Below, piece after piece: positions 39,480 through 44,743 of a DNA stretch of 44,743 nt; the stretch's first letter is position 1; every line of letters begins with the position of its first letter. The DNA is from Eggerthellaceae bacterium. Lineage in GTDB: Bacteria; Actinomycetota; Coriobacteriia; Coriobacteriales; Eggerthellaceae. The notes under the pieces were generated by a model. It was not told the origin of the DNA, did no database searches, and saw nothing but the letters and a program-made list of their open reading frames with translations. The stretch lies in NCBI GenBank assembly GCA_017459805.1, contig JAFUCE010000053.1, positions 1 to 44,743 of the forward strand, written 5' to 3'. The translations under genes and the position numbers were made by a program.

Positions 39480-40390
39480 GGCAGTAAAGTTATTGGGGGA
39501 TGAGGCCATAGCCTCCATTGGTAATGCTGCTGCGAAAGAGCCTACCAGAGTCATCACTTCTTCTCAGGGTGCCAGAAGGCGGTTCGTATCCGCTGCCCGT
39601 CGATTTTACCACCTGATGGGCTTTCATCCCGATTGGCACTTCCCATACACGCTTCAGATCAACAGGCTGATTCGGCAACTCCATCTTCGAGGCTTTAAGC
39701 GACAGCAGGCACGCCATGGCTGACAGTGTCTTTCTTGACCACGCTCTGCGCCCGCCCAGCCTAGATTTGTAGACGGTGGCATTGTCGCACTCTATCGTTC
39801 CCATGGCAGGGCCGGGAACACCTATGATGTCTTCATTGTTCGAGATATAGGTGCGCAAGCGGTCCACCTTGTCATCCGACTCGGCAAGAGTCGCCAGCAC
39901 GTCAGCCGCATCATCGCGGACCATCTCGAAGGCGCCAGGCGAGATGCGTGAGCGCACCTTAATGCCGAGTGCTTCGTCAAGCAGACGGAATTTCCTACCG
40001 TGAGCATCGCGATAGATTCTGCGCGAGAAACTTACCTACCCGCATTCAGTGAGCAGGGTGCGACTCTTGCGGCCATGCACTGTCGAGCCAGATGGACGCG
40101 CTTTGTAAAGCTGGTCATCGTAGCGCTCTAGCGCCACTTGCATAGCCGAAGCCATCGATTCGAAGCCCACTTCCATCGCAGCACGCTCGAAAGCAGCAAA
40201 ATCTTGACAAGATTCGATGATGTTGGTGAAGCATTCTGCCAGCGCTTCAGCAGCCAAGCGTGTAAGATTATCCATGCGGGGTTCCTTTCTCTTTGTTTTT
40301 TCGACAACTACAGGGTAGCGGAGGAACCCCCTTCTTGTAATTGTCTGAGAAAGAAACCTTTAGGCTGAAATCCCCCTAAAACTTTACTGC
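39480..40390. mobile_element. Degenerate insertion sequence (ISLre2/UPF0236-like)
   Basis: The left end GCAGTAAAGTTATTGGGGGAT (39481 onward) is repeated inverted at the right end (ATCCCCCTAAAACTTTACTGC reading to 40390), with two mismatches in 21. Inside is a leftward transposase relic. At about 910 bp the element is much shorter than intact members. No target duplication is evident. Confidence 0.65.
39490..40275 (-). pseudogene. Transposase relic with internal amber codon and deletion
   Basis: From ATG 40275 the frame reads MDNLTRLAAEALAECFTNI and reaches RKSRTLLTECG, a TAG at 40036-40038, then continues in the same frame with VSFSRRIYRDAHGRKFRLLDEALG. In UPF0236/ISLre2 proteins this place reads 'T.fGeV.f.RR.Y.d..G....LLDe.lg', so the TAG replaces a Glu codon. 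A later part (YISNNEDIIG, GTIECDNATVYKSRLGGRRAWS) resembles the C-terminal region, but the central catalytic block is missing. Confidence 0.65.
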
Positions 40391-40536
40391 TAGCTGTTGG
40401 ATCGCCCTGCTCACCAACTTTTATACTAGCGAGTATTCAATAATTCATTACTCCTATACACTCCCACACCACACCATCGATGCTTGCACATCGCCCCCCC
40501 GGGGTATTGATTCACTTTATCCCCATGTTTAGCTCA
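40391..40536. other. Short gap after the IS relic
   Basis: This AT-rich stretch, with one GC cluster (CCCCCCCGGGG near 40494), lies between the IS end and the stop of the Tag gene. No terminator with a clear T-run and no gene were seen. Confidence 0.4.
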
Positions 40537-41226
40537 TTAGCCTTCTCCGTCGCGGTGCTTGTGAATACAAGGGAAATTCTGCGTAATGTAAACGTAGCGC
40601 TCGCAATGCTCGTTGTGGTCGCAGACGATGCCGCATGCCTGCAGATGAGCATAGATATTGGTGGGGCCCACGAAAGTAAAGCCACGTTTCTTCAGATCCT
40701 TGGCGATGCGCGTTGACAGGGCGTTGTACGCGGGTATGGCACCCTTTTGGTGGCCTGCGTACAGCACAGTCTTGCCGTCTGTCCAGTTCCAGAAGTAGTT
40801 GCTGAAGCTGCCGAATTCCGCACGCAGCTCTTGGGCGTGCTGGGCGTTGTTCACGATAGCGAAAAGTTTGCGGGGGCTGCGCAGGATGCCAGGCACTTCA
40901 AGGGCACGCTCTATGTCTGCACTGGTCATGGAGGCAACCGCGTCTATGTCGAAGCCATGAAACGCCTCGCGGAATAGCGCACGACGCTGCAGCACGTAGT
41001 CCCAAGAAAGCCCGCATTGCAAACACTCGAGCGACAGGTGCTCGAACATGCGCGCGTCATCGTGCACGGGCACGCCCCACTCGCTGTCGTGGTAGTGCCT
41101 GTCTTCCTCGCTCGCGAAGCGCCAGCACCAGCTGTCCGCCAGCTGCGTCTTGCTTGTTCGTTTCTGCATCTTGTCCATGGCGGTAGTATAAGGCACGCAA
41201 ACAGGCAGAGCGCTCTGTTGCTTCAT
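40537..41226 (-). CDS. tag: DNA-3-methyladenine glycosylase I
   Basis: This base-excision repair enzyme removes 3-methyladenine. Zinc ligands are visible at both ends: Cys in WCWRFAS and His in YHDSEWGVPVHDD, then a C-terminal HNEHC. FEHLSLECLQCGLSWDYVLQRR, GILRSPRKLFAIVNNA, FWNW and GFTFVGPTNIYAHLQACG are standard Tag blocks. The start is uncertain: ATG 41226 has AGGTGA just upstream; ATG 41178 lies closer to the conserved domain but has no ribosome site. The gene is divergent from the MerR-type regulator. Confidence 0.93.
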   Translation of the reverse strand: MKQQSALPVCVPYTTAMDKMQKRTSKTQLADSWCWRFASEEDRHYHDSEWGVPVHDDARMFEHLSLECLQCGLSWDYVLQRRALFREAFHGFDIDAVASMTSADIERALEVPGILRSPRKLFAIVNNAQHAQELRAEFGSFSNYFWNWTDGKTVLYAGHQKGAIPAYNALSTRIAKDLKKRGFTFVGPTNIYAHLQACGIVCDHNEHCERYVYITQNFPCIHKHRDGEG

Positions 41227-41350
41227 TTCTTCACCTAGCTGTCCTCCCCACCCTTGCAACGCGCCCTTTTCGCTTATGGGCACAATGACAGATGGCAAGA
41301 GCATCGAGGGCCTGGCAAAAACCACCACTGCTCGTTATTGGAGAAGTTGC

Positions 41351-41381
41351 TTGACCCTAACGCTACGTTAGGGTTTATGAT
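41351..41381 (+). promoter_or_regulatory. MerR-type promoter/operator
   Basis: TTGACC (41351-41356) and TATGAT (41376-41381) are separated by 19 bp, the over-long spacer typical of MerR-activated promoters. The spacer holds the palindrome CCTAACG...CGTTAGG. The regulator gene starts 64 bp downstream, so it should control itself. Confidence 0.85.
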
Positions 41382-41444
41382 TCTTGCCAACAATAAAGAT
41401 TGGTGGTAGCCCACATGCGGGAGCAAGAACAAAAAGGAGACTAC

Positions 41445-42296
41445 ATGGCAGCAAAGAATACAACGACTCGCTCCGCTGGGAAGGGAACGCCAGCAAAGGA
41501 GCCTAACGTGACAGCAAAGGGGCGTAGCATACAAGCGAAAACCTATTCTGTGGGGCAGCTGGCAAAACTTGCCGGCGTGAGCGTACGCGCACTGCACCAC
41601 TACGAAGCTATAGGGCTGCTCGCTCCAAAGCATGCCGAAAACGGCTACCGGGTTTACGGACCAGATGACGTCGAGTGCCTGCAGCAGATCCTACTCTACC
41701 GCGCCTGCGGAATGGAGCTTAGCCGCATCGGCGAGCTGATCGATGCGCACGATTTCGATGCGACAGCCGCTTTGCAGGGTCATCTTGACACCCTCTGCAT
41801 GCGCAAGCAGGAACTCGAAAACCTGATAAAAACGGTACGGAAGACTATCGACACGCTAGAAGGGAAAACAACCATGACAGACGAAGAGAGGTTTGAAGGA
41901 CTGAAGAGGGCTGCGGTGGATGCCAACGAGCATGCCTACGGTACAGAAGCGCGCCAGCGCTACGGCGACGAAGCGGTGGACGCTGCCAACAAGCGCCTGC
42001 TGTCCATGGATCAAGCGACCTGGCAGCGCAAGGAGGCCCTCGAGCAGGCTATTATCGAGCAACTGAAGGGGGCCATGGCATCCGGCGATGCCACAAACGA
42101 AAAAGCCGCCCAGCTCGCCGACCTGCACGTCCAATGGATTCAGCTGCAGTGGGGCGACGGTGCCTACAGCCGCGACGCCCACCTGGGCCTGGCACAGGGC
42201 TACCTGGCCGACGACCGCTTCCGCGACTACTACGACTCCCGTGCAGGCGAAGGCGCCACCGAATTCCTGGTAGCCGCCCTACAAGAAAACCTGTAA
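41445..42296 (+). CDS. MerR-family regulator with TipAS ligand-binding domain (TipA-like)
   Basis: The protein has 283 residues; ATG 41445 has AAAAAGGAG at good spacing. A basic Thr/Lys-rich N-terminal extension of about 35 residues precedes the MerR helix-turn-helix (YSVGQLAKLAGVSVRALHHYEAIGLL and the wing ENGYRVYG). A coiled coil follows, then a C-terminal TipAS fold (about residues 150-283: YGTEARQRYGDEA, WIQLQWGDGAYSRDAHLGLAQGY, FRDYYDSRAGEGATEF). TipA-type proteins bind peptide or other antibiotics and activate efflux or sequestration genes. Here no target other than its own promoter is visible. A relic paralogue lies at 33838. Confidence 0.92.
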   Translation: MAAKNTTTRSAGKGTPAKEPNVTAKGRSIQAKTYSVGQLAKLAGVSVRALHHYEAIGLLAPKHAENGYRVYGPDDVECLQQILLYRACGMELSRIGELIDAHDFDATAALQGHLDTLCMRKQELENLIKTVRKTIDTLEGKTTMTDEERFEGLKRAAVDANEHAYGTEARQRYGDEAVDAANKRLLSMDQATWQRKEALEQAIIEQLKGAMASGDATNEKAAQLADLHVQWIQLQWGDGAYSRDAHLGLAQGYLADDRFRDYYDSRAGEGATEFLVAALQENL

Positions 42297-42380
42297 GGCT
42301 TTTGCAACTCAAGCGAAACGATGGACGCTCAGACAAAGGAAATACCTCCGTAGGTGGCATTCCCTATGTGTATATGAGTT

Positions 42381-43382
42381 CTAGATTCCTACATAGGTCC
42401 ACCAAGGGAATATTTCAGCATAGAGCTTATGCCGCAAAGCATACTGTCTCGTTTCACTCGGTGCCAACCTCTTACCAAGAATTCTAGCAAGCTGCTGGGC
42501 CAGCAAAGCTATATCTTCTGCCTCCTGCAGCTGACGCTTAGTTACCACAATCGTGTTATACCCAGCGTGCTTAAGTGCATTTATCCTTCTTGCATCTTGG
42601 GCAATCCTCAACCCACCAGTATGCTCTTGGTCGCTGTTGTATTCAACAACCAAGCGCTCTTTTCGCCAAACCAGATCCCCCTTTAGGTGGTGCTTGTGGG
42701 CCATTCGCATAAGCTGTTCCGATAGCTCAATGCGCACATTGAGCTCTGGAAATGGAATACTAAAGCCACCATAGCGTGGAGGAAGACAAAGGGCAAGAAA
42801 TAGCGCGCTTTCCATGGGCGACATCGATCCGTCAACCACCCACCGAAGAGCACGATAAGCGGATGATTCACTGTTCTTAGCATAGCGCCTCTTGGCACAT
42901 TTCCTAAGCCTATCGATAGATGTGAGGGGCTCTCTTTCTATAACCCTTCCCAAGATGTGCTGTGTACTAAATCCTCCACACATTTCCAATGCTAGAAGTG
43001 CTGCCTTTGGAATTGAAAGGCCACGAGCTAACTGAAAATAGCAAAGCTCAGGCGCAGCGACAAGTATATCGGTCCCGCAGGAGTAGAAATCGCCCTTGTT
43101 AAAGCGCTTGGATGCAAGATGTGCACGAGCCTTATTCGAAGCATGTCGATGATTCGGGGATGAAACAATAACATCAACAGGAACATCTAACAAAAGAGCG
43201 CTACAAGCATCTCTAATTTCAACTTCCGAGTAAGGTTTAATTGGAATACTCCTCGTACTTGCAAAAGCAAGACCGCGCTGGCGAGGGTTTGCTTTATCCC
43301 AATATTGATAAGCAGATTTGTAGCCTATAGCAATAACCATAAGCCAACCATAGCGGTACAAAGTCACAAAAGTGTCGCGCAT
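42381..43382 (-). CDS. Protein with possible PD-(D/E)XK nuclease-like C-terminus (AbiEi-like architecture?)
   Basis: The protein has about 333 residues. The first 230 residues are not recognised; they include KPYSEVEIRDACSALLLDVPVDV and SSPNHRHASNKARAHL, reminiscent of the AbiEi-like wing and linker. Residues 245-310 contain GDLVWRKERLVVEYNSDQ, EHTGGLRIAQDARRINALKHAG and TIVVTKRQL. This is the layout of DUF559/Vsr-type folds: 'vvEyDs..Ht', then a D/R helix, then a 'vv.vt...l' strand. A nuclease or a toxin-antitoxin relative is possible; the assignment is weak. Start uncertain (ATG 43382, GTG 43403). It stands alone between repeats and the TipA-like gene. Confidence 0.5.
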   Translation of the reverse strand: MRDTFVTLYRYGWLMVIAIGYKSAYQYWDKANPRQRGLAFASTRSIPIKPYSEVEIRDACSALLLDVPVDVIVSSPNHRHASNKARAHLASKRFNKGDFYSCGTDILVAAPELCYFQLARGLSIPKAALLALEMCGGFSTQHILGRVIEREPLTSIDRLRKCAKRRYAKNSESSAYRALRWVVDGSMSPMESALFLALCLPPRYGGFSIPFPELNVRIELSEQLMRMAHKHHLKGDLVWRKERLVVEYNSDQEHTGGLRIAQDARRINALKHAGYNTIVVTKRQLQEAEDIALLAQQLARILGKRLAPSETRQYALRHKLYAEIFPWWTYVGI

Positions 43383-43405
43383 AGAACACCAAAAACATCG
43401 CACCT

Positions 43406-43835
43406 CAGTTCAGGGCCTTATATGTTTTTTTAAAAATGATTGCATACATGATTACTGCACAATTAAAAGCTAGTAAGACCCATTAATTCAAACAGCTAGA
43501 TAAAATAAGCTGTATGGCAAAAGAATCTACTGACTAACAATCCCCCAATTCAACCATAACTAGCCTGGCAAGGATACAGTCTTCTTGCAGCACGTAAAAG
43601 GGGTCAAAACAAAGAGAAATTGCGTGCGGGGACTAAGACTGTGGCCATTACGCCCACGGAAAAATGGTCAAAACAAAGAGAAATTGCATGCGGGGACTAA
43701 GACCGTGTCCATAACGTTCATGTAAAAAGGGTCAAAACAAAGAGAAATTGCATGGAATCGGGTTTATTGTGCGTCGCTTTGGGCAAATTACGGCAACACG
43801 ATAAATACCATAATTTGCTATGAGGCCCTGAACTG
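43406..43835. repeat. Region bounded by 17-bp inverted repeats
   Basis: CAGTTCAGGGCCTTATA (43406-43422) recurs inverted as TATGAGGCCCTGAACTG (43819-43835), with one difference. The 430 bp between have no gene I can support but include the 64-bp tandem array at 43602. The structure could be a miniature non-autonomous element or an old IS scar. Confidence 0.55.
43602..43752. repeat. 64-bp tandem array
   Basis: GGTCAAAACAAAGAGAAATT starts at 43602, 43666 and 43730, with a constant period of 64 bp; the first two units also share GCGGGGACTAAGAC and the third is partial. It is non-coding in any clear frame. The period equals that of the 38251 array, but the sequences are unrelated. Confidence 0.9.
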
Positions 43836-43977
43836 GGGTTTCCCTTTTAGGTCGTTTACTCAGTTGTAGAATCAGCGTAAATACACGCACAAAAACCCCG
43901 ATTTGATGCAATACAACTCAAAATTGGTGTCAATGGCCTTCGCTCAACGACGAGGATTCGCAGTATTGAGATAAGGT

Positions 43978-44145
43978 GCCCGAATGAAACTCACAGGTTG
44001 GCATAGAGGGCATTAGATTTACTCGTGGGATGCCCGAACGGAAGTCCAAGGTTGGCGTAGAGGGCGTTTGATTTGTTCATGGGGCGCCCGAATGAAACTC
44101 ACAGGTTGGCGTAGAGGGCGTTTGATTTGTTCATGGGGTGCCTAA
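43978..44145. repeat. 54-bp tandem array downstream of the rRNA operon
   Basis: GCCCGAATGAAACTC starts units at 43978 and 44086, with a variant at 44032 (GCCCGAACGGAAGTC) and the beginning of a fourth at 44140. Each unit contains AGGTTGGC.TAGAGGGC. The exact period is 54 bp. It lies just beyond the 3' end of the leftward rRNA operon. Confidence 0.9.
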
Positions 44146-44240
44146 GATTGGCGGGAAAGCACGAGGAAGTTGCCTTCGCGCAACGACGAAGCCTTGGAGC
44201 AAGAAGATGGCGTGCAATAGCAGTTTGCAGCGGCGAGTTC

Positions 44241-44277
44241 GGGCATTTCGTATTTGTTTTACAAATACGAAATGCCC
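44241..44277 (-). terminator. Long perfect hairpin at the end of the rRNA operon
   Basis: GGGCATTTCGTATTTGT and its exact reverse complement flank a 3-nt loop, giving a 17-bp stem that starts two bases past the 5S 3' end. A T-tract is lacking, so it may be an rRNA processing or protective stem as well as a terminator. Confidence 0.7.
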
Positions 44278-44279
44278 TC

Positions 44280-44398
44280 TATGAGCACGACGCCCTATCC
44301 TCCCACGGACTACACCGCAGTACTTTCGGCGAAGAGAGGCTTAACTACCGAGTTCGGAATGGGGTCGGGTGATCCCTCTCTCTATGGTCGCGCTCATA
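44280..44398 (-). rRNA. rrf: 5S ribosomal RNA
   Basis: The 119-nt minus-strand sequence begins TATGAGCGCGACC and ends GTCGTGCTCATA, which form the terminal helix. Internal universals are present: CCCATTCCGAACTCGG, AGTTAAGCC, AGTACTGC. It follows the 23S gene in the usual order with a spacer of about 100 nt. Confidence 0.95.
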
Positions 44399-44495
44399 GG
44401 GGGCATTCCCTATGTGCTTCTATGCACTTGTCAAATTCACGCACCCTGAAGGTTACATAGCGTGCTTTAGATTTTCCGGTCGCGTAACTTATATT

Positions 44496-44743
<248 letters not shown>

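Noticed and set aside
43602-44145. CRISPR array
   Set aside because: Each unit repeats as a whole (64 or 54 bp) with no unique spacer segments, so these are plain tandem repeats.
42355-44415. Shared 15-mer GGCATTCCCTATGTG near 42356 and 44402
   Set aside because: The match is short and its flanks do not align, so it could be chance or a trace of rRNA-spacer duplication; not enough to call a repeat family.

Overview
The window looks like chromosomal DNA of an anaerobic actinobacterium of the class Coriobacteriia, probably family Eggerthellaceae. The evidence is the style of its surface proteins (lipoproteins with long Ala/Ser-rich linkers, a Tat-type lipoprotein), anaerobe enzymes (radical SAM proteins, a bacterial 2[4Fe-4S] ferredoxin, B12-dependent methionine synthase, an AmmeMemoRadiSam trio) and moderate GC. 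This placement is an inference from gene content; I do not assign a species.

Layout. 1-1845 (-): 5' part of a secreted protein with an aerolysin/ETX-MTX2-like pore-forming region. 2.0-5.1 kb (+): a dicarboxylate-symporter-like membrane protein with a degenerate ATPase-like N-terminus, then an orphan radical SAM/SPASM protein. 5.1-6.0 kb: fragments of a wrecked siderophore ABC transporter and an orphan pair of DtxR-like palindromes. 6.0-8.2 kb (-): HAD phosphatase, MsrAB lipoprotein, ferredoxin. 8.35-9.5 kb (+): a DNA-deoxyinosine glycosylase fused to NAD(P)H-hydrate epimerase. 9.7-10.95 kb (-): rplJ-rplL with an L10 leader and promoter. 11.0-11.7 kb (-): a VapC-type toxin and Phd-type antitoxin with an operator. 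11.8-21.2 kb (-): tannase-like Tat lipoprotein, CmpB-type membrane protein, a large unknown membrane protein, aconitase and a HEAT-repeat protein.

The centre, 21.3-28.4 kb, is a sulfur and methionine locus. A divergent Rrf2-family regulator with a RirA-like cysteine spacing faces metY-cysK-metF-(MetH activation domain)-metH. The 5' leader of metY encodes a 34-residue peptide containing Met-Cys-Trp-Cys-Met, followed by mutually exclusive hairpins and a T-tract terminator. This is the layout of a translation-coupled attenuator and is the most interesting regulatory element I found. The methionine cluster is followed by AmmeMemoRadiSam proteins B, A and the radical SAM enzyme, two of them separated by a dispersed hairpin repeat.

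The right part, 30.7-44.7 kb, is more eroded. It holds two 5'-nucleotidase-type enzymes, an MBL-fold hydrolase, a C_GCAxxG_C_C protein, a VanX-like lipoprotein, Tag glycosylase, a TipA-type MerR regulator with a textbook 19-bp-spacer promoter, and a protein with a possible PD-(D/E)XK domain. Between them lie gene fragments (alkyltransferase-like, TipAS domain, an ISLre2-like transposase with an amber codon) and at least five unrelated short tandem-repeat arrays. The window ends in an rRNA operon read leftwards (5S, then the 3' end of 23S).
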